Virus record (IMG/VR): IMGVR_UViG_3300034358_000008
Location: 124,001 to 188,000 of that record
Length of the DNA stretch: 64,000 nt
Source of the DNA: a virus
Reading direction: 5' to 3' (one strand)
A model generated the notes under the pieces. That model did not search any database and was not told where the DNA came from. It worked only from the letters and a program-made list of their open reading frames with translations. The translations under genes were made by a program, and so were the position numbers. Positions 54,499 to 63,458 of this stretch are shown here, piece by piece (the stretch's first letter is position 1; each line of letters begins with the position of its first letter).

Positions 54499-54657
54499 AT
54501 GAAGAATTATGAGTTGTTGTCGTTCTTCGTAGGCTCTGGATGTTTCATCGGGACCCTCTCTGGAATCATCTTTGGCCCAAGTCAATGGCAAGCTATCGGT
54601 ACTGTTATCGCAGCTGCTGTATTGACTTACGCATTCCCGCGTATCTTTAACAAATAA
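54499..54657 (+). CDS. Small early membrane protein
   Basis: 52 aa with two hydrophobic helices (about 7-25 and 33-46). AAGGAG site, 12 nt upstream of the ATG. Confidence 0.6.
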   Translation: MKNYELLSFFVGSGCFIGTLSGIIFGPSQWQAIGTVIAAAVLTYAFPRIFNK

Positions 54658-54682
54658 ATTCATTAATTGAAGGAATCTAAAA

Positions 54683-54838
54683 ATGAAAGCAACTCTTCTG
54701 TTGGTCGGTCTGGTACTCGGTGGTCTGTTCATCAATGAAAAGATGACTCCTGTACAGGCTGAAGAAAACAAAACTGAAATCGTTTACGGTACCCGTATCG
54801 GCCCTACCGGTGACATCCAACTCGTAACTTCCCGCTGA
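54683..54838 (+). CDS. Small secreted or anchored protein with signal-peptide-like N-terminus
   Basis: 51 aa. MKATLLLVGLVLGGLF followed by MTPVQAEEN fits a cleavable signal peptide (small residues at -3, -1 before AEE), leaving about 27 hydrophilic residues. AAGGAA site. A periplasmic micro-protein is possible; a membrane anchor is the alternative. Confidence 0.55.
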   Translation: MKATLLLVGLVLGGLFINEKMTPVQAEENKTEIVYGTRIGPTGDIQLVTSR

Positions 54839-54845
54839 GGTCTGT

Positions 54846-55331
54846 ATGGCTAACAAAACTACCACCATTCATGTCATCCATGAAATCGAAGGTGGTTCGC
54901 TGGTACGCGCTTTCACCGCTGAAGAAGATGCAAAGAATTACTTTGTGCATGAATGTGCAGCAGGTAATTTGGAAGAGCGTTACTACAAGATCTCTCCTCT
55001 CCCGTTGGAAGACATGGGTAAGTCCATGGTTGTTCCACCGGTGGTAATTAAACCTACCCCTAGTCCACAGTTGAAAGCATTTATCGCAGATAATGCTCGT
55101 GACCATGCAACCGAGTGGGTAGACCGCACCTATGAATTGGATGCCGGTAGTCGTCAGGTTGCGATCATCCTCGTAGCTGATAAGATTGAAGAGATCGTAA
55201 ATGATCCAGCTAGTGGTGAATACGGTTTCCGTAGAGCGATGCTGTATCTTGAAGATTGCAAGTTCGACCACAGTAAGTTGGTCCACACTCCACGCGAAAT
55301 CGGGCAGGTGAACTTCGTTGGACGTCCATGA
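54846..55331 (+). CDS. Early hypothetical protein
   Basis: 161 aa. Two halves joined by a Pro-rich linker (PPVVIKPTPSPQ, about 63-75). The TTG-start gene overlaps its end. Not recognised. Confidence 0.55.
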   Translation: MANKTTTIHVIHEIEGGSLVRAFTAEEDAKNYFVHECAAGNLEERYYKISPLPLEDMGKSMVVPPVVIKPTPSPQLKAFIADNARDHATEWVDRTYELDAGSRQVAIILVADKIEEIVNDPASGEYGFRRAMLYLEDCKFDHSKLVHTPREIGQVNFVGRP

Positions 55332-55608
55332 ACTTCTGGGTCTTCCGGTTATCCCGATTTGGATTCTATTGATCGGGAGCCTACTCTCCAACTTCGGAGA
55401 GGCTTTCGTAAAGTGTTTCCAATCGCGGAACATTGCACAAGGTCGTGAGGTAGCTGCTGGATTTACATCCTGTGCGGTTACCCTCACCTTTGCTGCAAAC
55501 TTATCCTTTCTAGTATTAGCGGGCTTACCAGCATTGTTAACAGCAATGGTCGGTGGTTCACTAGGTACCGTAATTTCAATTCGTTTCCATAAGAGACTTT
55601 TCAAATGA
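55318..55608 (+). CDS. Early membrane protein (TTG start)
   Basis: 96 aa from TTG 55318 with an AGGTGA site; no better start exists before the first helix. Two hydrophobic helices at about 9-25 and 55-80. Its end overlaps the next ATG. Confidence 0.5.
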   Translation: MDVHELLGLPVIPIWILLIGSLLSNFGEAFVKCFQSRNIAQGREVAAGFTSCAVTLTFAANLSFLVLAGLPALLTAMVGGSLGTVISIRFHKRLFK

Positions 55609-56945
55609 GCATCAAACACGTCGTCTCCAACCACCCGCACTTCGAATATGCTGTTCGCACTGCTCGTACCTTTCTCGCTTCTGTAGACATGTCCCAGAAC
55701 ATCGGTAAACCATTGGAAGATGTTTTGGTACGTGAGTTGTTGGCTGTCATCGATTCGTCCCCTGTAACAATGCATGCCATCAATATGCAACGTTATCTGG
55801 AAGGCGAGTTTGATTATAAAGGTCAGATTGCCAAACGTGGTACTGAAGGTGTAATCCGACATCTGTTGGATATCGTTGCAGGCCGAAACGTGGTAGCTGC
55901 ACCACATCATGGCATGGGACAATTGAACAATATGTATCAAATATTCAACAGCCCGATGCCTAGCGCAATAACCTTGTTTAACGCGGCTGCCCATCTGATC
56001 ACACGCACCGCCACCGCCGCTGGCATTATGCTTACGCCTGGGCAAGTAGCGCAATACGCCAACCATATTCGTGGTACCGGCGCTACAACTGATGAAGAGT
56101 TCAGTGCCGCTTTCGATAACATCATGCGTCATGAACGCCCACATCCCTTCCTGAACCCAATGATTGAGATGGTTGAATTCAATCGTGTGCGTCAGGAAGT
56201 CAGCCGGCTGCTGGAGATCGCGAGTGCGTACCGCATGCCATTCCAGATCGATACCTACGCTTCTGAGATTACGTACATACATGGACCTAACTTGAGTGAG
56301 CGTGATATCTCACCCATTCTCGATTCCATCTTGTTGCGTGAGTTGCAAGGTCGAGGTGTGTTTGTAATTGATCAGCATCCCACACTGACCGGTGAAGAGT
56401 CCATTGTTGCCAAAAGCCTGCGAGCTAGCTTGGCTAGACAGGGTGAATCCTGGACTATGAAGGATATCGACAAAGCAGCTATTGCCCTCTATCAAGAGGT
56501 TAAAGAAGCTGGGGTAACGTTGACTACTGAGATGGTGTCTGACTACATCGCTCATCAAATTGTGAGCAGTGCTGCCATGAAAGCAAGATCCATCACCACC
56601 GCTTTGAAAGAAGCAGGTGTGGAGAAGTCTACGCGTAATATCGGTGACACCGAAATCTACGTAAAATCCGATTTGAAGATCGCAGCTGAAGAAATGCTTG
56701 ACCCGTGCAACGGTAAAAGTGCTGTACAGTTGGAACAAGCCATCGGTTATCGGATGGATGATCACTATCGCTTTAACCGTAACGACTGGCAATATGTAAT
56801 GGCACGCGAGTATGGCGTGTCCCCTACAGGCAATGTCTTTATGGGTGCATGGGTTATCCGTGAATACCTTACGGGTGAATACATCGACCACGACCGTAAT
56901 CGTCATGACCTCGCTGAGCGTCATGCAATCAAACTGGAGAGTTAA
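55605..56945 (+). CDS. Large early hypothetical protein
   Basis: 446 aa, mostly helical, the largest early-region product besides the GIY-YIG protein. Contains recurring segments resembling each other (VLVRELLAVIDSS near 45, ILLRELQGRGVFVIDQ near 240), hinting at an internal duplication. Function unknown. Confidence 0.55.
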   Translation: MSIKHVVSNHPHFEYAVRTARTFLASVDMSQNIGKPLEDVLVRELLAVIDSSPVTMHAINMQRYLEGEFDYKGQIAKRGTEGVIRHLLDIVAGRNVVAAPHHGMGQLNNMYQIFNSPMPSAITLFNAAAHLITRTATAAGIMLTPGQVAQYANHIRGTGATTDEEFSAAFDNIMRHERPHPFLNPMIEMVEFNRVRQEVSRLLEIASAYRMPFQIDTYASEITYIHGPNLSERDISPILDSILLRELQGRGVFVIDQHPTLTGEESIVAKSLRASLARQGESWTMKDIDKAAIALYQEVKEAGVTLTTEMVSDYIAHQIVSSAAMKARSITTALKEAGVEKSTRNIGDTEIYVKSDLKIAAEEMLDPCNGKSAVQLEQAIGYRMDDHYRFNRNDWQYVMAREYGVSPTGNVFMGAWVIREYLTGEYIDHDRNRHDLAERHAIKLES

Positions 56946-56949
56946 ACAA

Positions 56950-57414
56950 ATGTTTCAAATCATCGACAAGACCGGGATGGCTTTGATCGTGGCTATGGTT
57001 CGAGAAATCGACCGTCGTGAGAAAAAGAATCTGCCCTATGGCGACCACATCCGTGCCCTCATGATTTATCTTGAAGGTGCGGTACCAGGCATTGCTCAAC
57101 GGATTCGTGAAGACATCCTCTGGGAACGTTTCCAGATGCGTTACAACGAACCTAACCGTGATCGCCGTCGCCACTATGGGATGGCTTGTCGCGATCTCTT
57201 CGAGCAGCGCATTTTACATGTGCTGTTTGAATTCGGTTATACCGAGTATCAGGAAAACGATTTCGTCATTGAAGTTAAATTCGGGGCAGATAAGAAGTAC
57301 CACGTAATGGTGATCCGCCCTGACCGGACAATGTTGACCTCTGAAGTGTTCAAGTTTCCATGGGACGCTTTCGCTGGTATCGACAATTACGACTCACTCT
57401 TTGAACGCATGTAA
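56950..57414 (+). CDS. Early hypothetical protein
   Basis: 154 aa from ATG 56950; the long in-frame ORF from 56812 overlaps the previous gene and is not used. Basic middle (NRDRRRHYGMACRDL). Unrecognised. Confidence 0.55.
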   Translation: MFQIIDKTGMALIVAMVREIDRREKKNLPYGDHIRALMIYLEGAVPGIAQRIREDILWERFQMRYNEPNRDRRRHYGMACRDLFEQRILHVLFEFGYTEYQENDFVIEVKFGADKKYHVMVIRPDRTMLTSEVFKFPWDAFAGIDNYDSLFERM

Positions 57415-57424
57415 GGAATACAAA

Positions 57425-57748
57425 ATGATATCTCAAGCCGAGAAGCTGAAAACTGCTATCGCTACTGGCAACAATGAAAAACGTGATGACGGCTTCGGTA
57501 AAGAGTACTACGCTCTTTACGTCGGCCACATGCCTGACGCTATCCTGGAATTCATTTCAGGTAAGATCGATTTGATGTACCCTGACTTGCGGAAGAACTC
57601 CTGGATTAGTATTCCGGGCGTAGCCTTTCGTCTGCTGGACTACAAGCAATCGATTTACGTAGCCAAGGGCGCGTTTCTGTACATCCACAAGGCAAGCTTC
57701 AAACGCCATCTGAAGAAAGCCATCTGCCGTAACCGTAACCCACTGTAA
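57425..57748 (+). CDS. Early hypothetical protein
   Basis: 107 aa from ATG 57425 (AAGGAA site). Lys/Arg-rich C-terminus (KRHLKKAICRNRN). Ends just before an early promoter. Confidence 0.55.
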   Translation: MISQAEKLKTAIATGNNEKRDDGFGKEYYALYVGHMPDAILEFISGKIDLMYPDLRKNSWISIPGVAFRLLDYKQSIYVAKGAFLYIHKASFKRHLKKAICRNRNPL

Positions 57749-57766
57749 TAGAAACCGCTTAAAGGC

Positions 57767-57774
57767 TATATTAC
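57767..57774 (+). promoter_or_regulatory. Early promoter element TATATTAC
   Basis: AAAGGCTATATTAC followed by AAAGGTGAT, the fourth site of this type; 57 nt before the next start codon. Confidence 0.8.
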
Positions 57775-57830
57775 AAAGGTGATATTCAAATGGGTATCAC
57801 CTATTCAAACATACCTAAAGGAGTTTTACC

Positions 57831-58169
57831 GTGTTCGAACTTAACCTGAAAAACCTGATGATCGCCACTGGTGTTGCTGTAGCTGTGACGGCTACTGTCG
57901 CTGGTGTGGTTATGTGGTGTACCAATAGCAAGTGGGATGAGAAGCATGCCGAGAAGGCATACGACTCCATGCTCGACGCTTACCATGCAGCTGTAGCTGA
58001 ATGTCCAGGTGACCACAACAAAGCTAGCTTCGCCTTCGAGCTGGCCGCAAGTGAAATCCGTAAGACCTTCGCCGAGGCTAACTCCAAGTTTGAAGATGAA
58101 CTGAAAGAGTTCCTCGAGCGTTATGACGAACAAGTCAAGCGTTTGAAGAAAGATATCCGCAAGGCCTAA
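57831..58169 (+). CDS. Early membrane-anchored coiled-coil protein (GTG start)
   Basis: 112 aa from GTG 57831 with AAAGGAG site. One membrane helix (about 9-29), then a charged helical C-terminus (residues 75-112) with coiled-coil-like heptads. First gene after the early promoter. Confidence 0.6.
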   Translation: MFELNLKNLMIATGVAVAVTATVAGVVMWCTNSKWDEKHAEKAYDSMLDAYHAAVAECPGDHNKASFAFELAASEIRKTFAEANSKFEDELKEFLERYDEQVKRLKKDIRKA

Positions 58170-58177
58170 ACCGAGAG

Positions 58178-58215
58178 CCCACTTCCGAAAGGAGGTGGGT
58201 TTCTATCTTTTCTTT
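58178..58215 (+). terminator. Terminator
   Basis: CCCACTTCC-GAAA-GGAGGTGGG stem followed by TTTCTATCTTTTCTTTTT. Confidence 0.85.
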
Positions 58216-58231
58216 TTAAAGGAGTTTGAAG

Positions 58232-58522
58232 ATGTCCATCGCTAAACTGGAAGACTGGTATACCTCGAGTATGCAGAACGGTGGAGGTATTGATTTGCCT
58301 GCGCATGAAAAACTGATCGAGTTGTTGGACGATCATACCCTGGCCTCTAAGTTCAAGGCTGACGATCGTCTCCCGAATATGATGAAAGATGTTATCGATA
58401 AGGATAACAACTACGCCACCGACTACGAACTGCGTTTGCCTTATAAGCATGCTCTGCGTCGTATCCTCACCATTTGCAAAGAGAACGGTCTGGAAGTCAA
58501 AGCCGATCTGTCTTTCCGTTAA
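58232..58522 (+). CDS. Early hypothetical protein
   Basis: 96 aa, ATG 58232 with AAAGGAG site; the TTG two codons earlier is not preferred. Helical, no motif. Confidence 0.6.
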   Translation: MSIAKLEDWYTSSMQNGGGIDLPAHEKLIELLDDHTLASKFKADDRLPNMMKDVIDKDNNYATDYELRLPYKHALRRILTICKENGLEVKADLSFR

Positions 58523-58531
58523 GGGGTCATC

Positions 58532-58966
58532 ATGGCAAAGTCTAAAGCTGAGAAACAGGCGGAGGCTCTCGAACGTAAGCGTAATCATTACGTAAGCCAC
58601 CACCTACCGAACTTTATCAATCGTTCTCCGATAGGTGCTCACTGGACGGGTGATCTGGATGACATGCTCACCTTCGTGCAAGATGTCGCTAATCTGCGTC
58701 GTTACGCCGAAGAAGCAAGTATGACTTTGACGGGTAGTCGTACGGCTTGGGAATCTAACAGTCAGTGGTCAGTCAAACAACTGTTCAACGATCTGGTGTT
58801 CGCTGGTACCATCCACCAATTCTGCTACGACTGTAATGAAACCCGTAATAAGGCGCAGCTACCTCGTGTACCTGTAGACCCTATTGATGTATGGGGTCTA
58901 ACATTCCAACGTGTTATGGTACTGGTCGAACATCCGAAAGTAAAAGAATTGCTCAACGCACTTTAA
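58532..58966 (+). CDS. Early hypothetical protein
   Basis: 144 aa with a basic N-terminus (KSKAEKQAEALERKRN) and a mixed C-terminal part. AAGGGG site. Not recognised. Confidence 0.6.
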   Translation: MAKSKAEKQAEALERKRNHYVSHHLPNFINRSPIGAHWTGDLDDMLTFVQDVANLRRYAEEASMTLTGSRTAWESNSQWSVKQLFNDLVFAGTIHQFCYDCNETRNKAQLPRVPVDPIDVWGLTFQRVMVLVEHPKVKELLNAL

Positions 58967-58978
58967 GGAATAGGTTTC

Positions 58979-59218
58979 ATGTCGGAGTATTCGATTGTAG
59001 TAACGGCTCAACACGATGCGGTTGATTACGATTTCTTTCGTAAGGCAGCGGACCGGAACAACTTCATGTTCCAGATCGAACGTAGTGATCCAGAGCAGAA
59101 ACGCCGCACTATGGTAATCACGCCATATCAGGCTACGACTGCGCTCAACCTGTTTGATATGGTCAATGAACTTGATCGTAACGTACCTCTCCTCGTAACT
59201 TACGTTGTTTGTGAATAA
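58979..59218 (+). CDS. Small early protein
   Basis: 79 aa; alternating beta and alpha segments suggest a compact alpha/beta fold. AAGGAA site. No motif. Confidence 0.55.
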   Translation: MSEYSIVVTAQHDAVDYDFFRKAADRNNFMFQIERSDPEQKRRTMVITPYQATTALNLFDMVNELDRNVPLLVTYVVCE

Positions 59219-59229
59219 AGGAATTTACC

Positions 59230-59643
59230 ATGCAAGCTAATTCGATCCTGTTCATCGATACCGTTAACGAACTGCTGGTTGCGATGGACAAAGCAGAACG
59301 CGTCATAAAGGGAATCATGGATTCCCCGGATTTAAGTAAGGTGGTTGCTGAGGTTTCCGACACTAATAATCGCGTTACTGTTCTGGAACCAGCTATCCTG
59401 AACCTGCGCATGAAACAAATCACTGGCATCTGTGCGAACATGGTGTTGATCGGTTACGTACAGGAGAAAGATCCGAAGCGTGAATTGGTTGACTCTGAAG
59501 GCAACAGTTGGTACGAACTGGCTAAAGCACCACAGTTGACTGTGAAAGCAGTTAAGGCTACTCGTGAAGCATTGGATTACCGTCGTATCGATATCCGAGA
59601 TGCTAAGACCATCGTTGAACTCGTACGGGATGGTCTGTTGTGA
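59230..59643 (+). CDS. Early hypothetical protein
   Basis: 137 aa, helical, AAGGAA site. Its stop overlaps the next GTG start. Confidence 0.55.
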   Translation: MQANSILFIDTVNELLVAMDKAERVIKGIMDSPDLSKVVAEVSDTNNRVTVLEPAILNLRMKQITGICANMVLIGYVQEKDPKRELVDSEGNSWYELAKAPQLTVKAVKATREALDYRRIDIRDAKTIVELVRDGLL

Positions 59644-59795
59644 TACCTATCCCACCCTTCATGTTACCTTGGCGTCGCAAGACGAAGGGTGAGTTGGCAC
59701 TGGAGAAGAAGCAGGCTATGGCTAATACAATCATGACTGCTCTCGCTAGACACCAACCCAAGAAGAAACGTAAGAAGCGTATTAAAGGAGTTTGA
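59640..59795 (+). CDS. Small basic protein (GTG start)
   Basis: 51 aa from GTG 59640 overlapping the preceding stop (GTGA). The C-terminus is a strong basic cluster (KKKRKKRIKG) suggestive of nucleic-acid contact. Its 3' end contains the AAAGGAG site of the next gene. A shorter ATG start seven codons in is possible. Confidence 0.45.
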   Translation: MIPIPPFMLPWRRKTKGELALEKKQAMANTIMTALARHQPKKKRKKRIKGV

Positions 59796-59797
59796 AT

Positions 59798-60331
59798 ATG
59801 CAATTCGAAAACTTGTCGAAACATTCAGCTCATTACCGTATTGCTAGTTTTACGGCAGACGGGAAAGAGTATTGGGCTGGCGGTAACGATTGGGTTGCCG
59901 ATCCAGAGAAATACGATGTCTCCATCATGGGACATAAACGTGCACTCGAATGGGTGGCCCGTCTCAACAAGCGTGGGATTGATGTTCACCTCGTTCCAGC
60001 GGACATCGGTCTTCAATTGATTAACTGGAAAGGCATTGGTTGGGTTTTCATCAGTGCCTTAACTGGCAGGCCTCATCAGGTTAAGTTCGTTAACTCGCGG
60101 GGTACTGGTTGGTTCATCAAAGACGTTGGAACAATTGAACAAACCCTCTGCATCAACTACAGCAAAGACTACCGCATGGACATCGTCATTCGTGGTGATC
60201 AGATCGGTGAAGTTACGGCGTGGGTTGAAGGTACGGTGATGAACAACTTCGGTAGCTTTACAATCCCAAGCGATTCGAATCTGATTTATCAGTTCGAGAT
60301 TGAGGTTGAACCTATTCCAGAGTTGTCGTAA
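59798..60331 (+). CDS. Early hypothetical protein
   Basis: 177 aa with AAAGGAG site; the in-frame TTG two codons upstream is not preferred. Beta-rich with several Trp. Followed by a terminator. Confidence 0.6.
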   Translation: MQFENLSKHSAHYRIASFTADGKEYWAGGNDWVADPEKYDVSIMGHKRALEWVARLNKRGIDVHLVPADIGLQLINWKGIGWVFISALTGRPHQVKFVNSRGTGWFIKDVGTIEQTLCINYSKDYRMDIVIRGDQIGEVTAWVEGTVMNNFGSFTIPSDSNLIYQFEIEVEPIPELS

Positions 60332-60335
60332 CAAT

Positions 60336-60360
60336 CCCTCCTTCGGGAGGGTTTTATTTT
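60336..60360 (+). terminator. Terminator
   Basis: CCCTCC-TTCG-GGAGGG stem with TTTTATTTT after. Confidence 0.85.
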
Positions 60361-60396
60361 CTGTTGGCTGTACTTTTATTTAACCAAGGAGTTGTT

Positions 60397-60699
60397 ATGA
60401 TCGCTAAGTTACTGGAAGTTCTCGATAGCGTTACACTGGTTTCACCTGTTACCATTCTGCGCCGTGAGTTGGTAACCGTGAACGAACGGGAAGTGTACGT
60501 GGTTTGCTACAACCACAATAACCATTCGTTCTACACTACCGGTCAATACTTCGTGAGTGAAGCTGCATCGAAGGCGTTCTTCGATCTGCACATTCACGTA
60601 GCTGATCTCACCAAAGAACTCGACCCAGCTCAAGCAGCTGAGTACGCTAAATTCAAACCTCTCGATTTACATGGGTTGACTAACCGTCTCCCTAGTTAA
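60397..60699 (+). CDS. Early hypothetical protein
   Basis: 100 aa from ATG 60397 (AAGGAG site). Mixed composition, no motif recognised. Confidence 0.6.
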   Translation: MIAKLLEVLDSVTLVSPVTILRRELVTVNEREVYVVCYNHNNHSFYTTGQYFVSEAASKAFFDLHIHVADLTKELDPAQAAEYAKFKPLDLHGLTNRLPS

Positions 60700-60711
60700 G
60701 GAGTTCAGACC

Positions 60712-61248
60712 GTGACTGACACTGTATTGAAAAATAATAACGTGATCCTCCAGATCATCGCCCAAGTAGCTGATCGCTCCGATGTAATGTCGATGCCTCA
60801 GTTACCGGCGATTCTCAAAGCCATGGCCGATCATGACGAGTGGGTCTACATCAAAGAAGACGAGGAACTGAACCAGCTGATCGCTGAAGCTGAAACTACT
60901 CGTCTCAACTACACCGCTGTCACTGACCTGCGTTGGGCTTACGAGAAAGTGCTGTTACGTTACGTGCACTTGCTCTGTAATCAACGTGGCCTGTTGTTAA
61001 TCTACCGTTGGGATGATCGTAATTCCCTGCTGTTCGGGATGACTATCGAACAAGGTCGTACCGGTCTTAAAGAAATCTACGCTTTGCGTACGGTGAAGAA
61101 CCGGGAAGAAATCCTGAAGTACGAGTACCACGAAGACCTGACCCGTAACGTGTTCGATGCAATCAAGGTCCGCATCCGACATGTTGATGCAGGTATATCG
61201 TGTTTCGGTTGGCCTGAAGCCCATTTCATCACTTTCCCCCAGGAGTAA
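60712..61248 (+). CDS. Early hypothetical protein (GTG start)
   Basis: 178 aa from GTG 60712 with AAGGAG site. Charged, helical first half. Unrecognised. Confidence 0.6.
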   Translation: MTDTVLKNNNVILQIIAQVADRSDVMSMPQLPAILKAMADHDEWVYIKEDEELNQLIAEAETTRLNYTAVTDLRWAYEKVLLRYVHLLCNQRGLLLIYRWDDRNSLLFGMTIEQGRTGLKEIYALRTVKNREEILKYEYHEDLTRNVFDAIKVRIRHVDAGISCFGWPEAHFITFPQE

Positions 61249-61252
61249 TACC

Positions 61253-61750
61253 ATGTCTTCCCTTTATAAAGAAGTTTTCACCGACCGCATTCTGGACGTA
61301 ACTGTCTGGCCTGCCGGTATCTTCCGTGATCTGCAACGTGAAACCAATCACGAAGCAACTCGTATCATCGACGCAGCCAAAGCTCGTGGCTTGCCGATCG
61401 CCGGTATCTTGATGTACAAGCGCGAGGACCTCAGCTTTGAATGGTCAGTCAACCTGGACATCGGTATCGAAACGGTTGCAATGTACCGTAAAGGTTTCCC
61501 GATCCCTTTGCTGGTGATTGATAAGAAGCTTCCATGGGCAGGCGCGGACAACCACGCTGAAATGTCGGAGTCCACCAAGCATCACATGACTCAGAACGGG
61601 CCAGGTGCGGTATTCCGCTTTGCAGCTGAAAGCGTGCTGGAGTCGTTGCGTGACATTACTGTACGTTGGCTCAAGACCGATCTGGTTTCTGCTCAGCAGC
61701 ATAATCATGCCTGGGCAGTTAACGCAATGGATCGGAGCGACGTTCAGTGA
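61253..61750 (+). CDS. Early hypothetical protein
   Basis: 165 aa from ATG 61253; the overlapping frame from 61157 is inside the preceding gene. GGAG site. Starts 5 nt after the previous stop. Confidence 0.55.
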   Translation: MSSLYKEVFTDRILDVTVWPAGIFRDLQRETNHEATRIIDAAKARGLPIAGILMYKREDLSFEWSVNLDIGIETVAMYRKGFPIPLLVIDKKLPWAGADNHAEMSESTKHHMTQNGPGAVFRFAAESVLESLRDITVRWLKTDLVSAQQHNHAWAVNAMDRSDVQ

Positions 61751-62037
61751 GTGGGAAGCCGTGGTCTTACCCTGAAAACACCGAGGTGAAACTTTTTATC
61801 TCTCAAGCAGATGACAGCCGTTCATTCGGTTCTCTGTTGAGCGATATCCGGGATCACTTCGGTTCTTCTTCGACACTGGCTGAATTCGATATTGAGTTCA
61901 CTCGTTGGACGCTTGAAGATCCATGTAGCTGCTGTCGGGATTCTGGCGTATACGGTAACTACTGGGAAATCACACGCCGTGATGAACCCTGCGAGTACAC
62001 CGTAAACCATCAGCTGTCAGATCTCTATCGGGAGTAA
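61747..62037 (+). CDS. Early hypothetical protein with Cys cluster (GTG start)
   Basis: 96 aa; GTG overlaps the preceding stop (GTGA). Contains CSCC at about residues 58-61, possibly metal-binding, but no full zinc motif. Confidence 0.55.
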   Translation: MSGKPWSYPENTEVKLFISQADDSRSFGSLLSDIRDHFGSSSTLAEFDIEFTRWTLEDPCSCCRDSGVYGNYWEITRRDEPCEYTVNHQLSDLYRE

Positions 62038-62038
62038 C

Positions 62039-62260
62039 ATGGAAATCACCATTGGGGTTGACACCCTTGTTTTAATCGCGGGCTGTATCCTATTCGTAAT
62101 GCTCATCTTGCAATTGATAGGCGCGGCATACATCCACAACGAGCTTCCTAAAGAAAATAAGCCGTTGGGCATTTACTGGGAACTGTTCCTCTGGATCAGT
62201 TTCGGCACTACGACTTTGGGTATCGCGATCTGCGCAGGGCTTCGTACGTATCTGGGCTAG
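62039..62260 (+). CDS. Small early membrane protein
   Basis: 73 aa with two hydrophobic helices (about 8-32 and 49-68). GGGAG site inside the preceding gene end. Confidence 0.6.
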   Translation: MEITIGVDTLVLIAGCILFVMLILQLIGAAYIHNELPKENKPLGIYWELFLWISFGTTTLGIAICAGLRTYLG

Positions 62261-62261
62261 C

Positions 62262-62351
62262 ATGGAAAAACTACCTGTAGGAACTGCAACGCTCTACTGG
62301 GGATTAGCCATCGGTATCATCGGTGGCTATATCTACATTCATTTAATTTAA
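62262..62351 (+). CDS. Very small membrane peptide
   Basis: 29 aa (MEKLPVGTATLYWGL...), one hydrophobic helix. Overlaps no other gene and fills the gap to the next ribosome site, but its own ribosome site is weak, so confidence is limited. Confidence 0.4.
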   Translation: MEKLPVGTATLYWGLAIGIIGGYIYIHLI

Positions 62352-62363
62352 AGGAGTTTTACA

Positions 62364-62762
62364 ATGTCTCATTTTGGTCTCACTGCTAACCCTAACGAAA
62401 ATCCAGTATCCGCTGGTAAAGTGCGTGAAGCCTGTACAGGTGCGCTTCGCGAACTCGGAGATCGGCTGAAGAATAAAATCGATCAGATCTTGATCACAGG
62501 TGACTTCGCAAAAGATCGCCGTTACTCCTTCCTTAAAGATGATGGAAAAATCAAGCTGACCTTCGATCTGAGTGAGCTGGCTAACGGTGATCGCACTGAG
62601 GCAGAACGTGATACTGGTGAAGGTTACTACCATGTCCCAGATCTGGTTAAAGAGTATCTGGAAGGCTATTACAATGCATTGGGTTGGGGTACTGACTACA
62701 GTCGTCACGTAGGTAACCAGTTCCACTTGACGGTAGGTCCAATCAAAAAGGATCTGGTATGA
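62364..62762 (+). CDS. Early hypothetical protein
   Basis: 132 aa, AAAGGAG site. Contains a segment rich in charged residues (DLSELANGDRTEAERD). Its stop overlaps the next ATG. Confidence 0.6.
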   Translation: MSHFGLTANPNENPVSAGKVREACTGALRELGDRLKNKIDQILITGDFAKDRRYSFLKDDGKIKLTFDLSELANGDRTEAERDTGEGYYHVPDLVKEYLEGYYNALGWGTDYSRHVGNQFHLTVGPIKKDLV

Positions 62763-63226
62763 TCAAGCGGTGGTGGAAACAGTTCATCTATAATCGCATG
62801 GCACGTATCATCGAGAAGGCTGCTGCTTCGGCAACATACGAGAAGTATCAGTATCTCTGCCCATCGATTGGCGTTAAGACATCAAATCCGTTAAAACGTA
62901 AGACTATCCGATTCGTCGAAGATAGCCTCCGTGGCTACCCTACGCTCTACAGCACGATTCGTCGAGCACTCAGAGAAGAAGGTTACGACCCCAAAGATCA
63001 CATGTGGTACGTGCATCTGGATTGGCCTGAACGCATGGTAATTCATCGTGCTTACTGGGCTAAGGTCGTAGCTGAACTCCGCAAGGGTAATCCAACGTGG
63101 GGTAAGTATTTCAACACGAAGGAAATCCAAGCCGATCCTCCACATCTGCGTGATCTGTTTGACCCATCCCAACCGGGTACAAAGTCTGATCAGATTCTGG
63201 ATCAATTACGTAAGGATGCAGCTTAA
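62759..63226 (+). CDS. Early hypothetical protein
   Basis: 155 aa; overlaps the preceding stop by 4 nt and its own stop overlaps the next start. Basic N-terminus. Not recognised. Confidence 0.55.
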   Translation: MIKRWWKQFIYNRMARIIEKAAASATYEKYQYLCPSIGVKTSNPLKRKTIRFVEDSLRGYPTLYSTIRRALREEGYDPKDHMWYVHLDWPERMVIHRAYWAKVVAELRKGNPTWGKYFNTKEIQADPPHLRDLFDPSQPGTKSDQILDQLRKDAA

Positions 63227-63438
63227 TGAAAATGTTCAGTGGTCCATTTGGTAATTACGCTGCTGGTAGCTACGGCGCCGTCTTGAATGCTCTCTGTGAG
63301 CAGGAAGGTCGGTCCTGTGGTACGGTGGGTAATTATGTCTTTGGTAGCAATGGCAATATCCTTGCTGGTCACGGAAGTGATAAAGTTGTAGCTACCTACG
63401 TCTGGGAAAATGACGAGATCAAATTCACCTGGATGTAA
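63226..63438 (+). CDS. Small early protein
   Basis: 70 aa, Gly/Tyr-rich (FGNYAAGSYG, GNYVFGSNGNILAGHG), with a possible tandem GxYxxGS pattern. Last gene before a structured noncoding stretch. Confidence 0.5.
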   Translation: MKMFSGPFGNYAAGSYGAVLNALCEQEGRSCGTVGNYVFGSNGNILAGHGSDKVVATYVWENDEIKFTWM

Positions 63439-63458
63439 AACGCGGCATAAAAGAAGAA

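Noticed and set aside
54804-56282. 492-aa minus-strand ORF across several early genes
   Set aside because: Crosses several well-spaced genes with good ribosome sites on the other strand; shadow.
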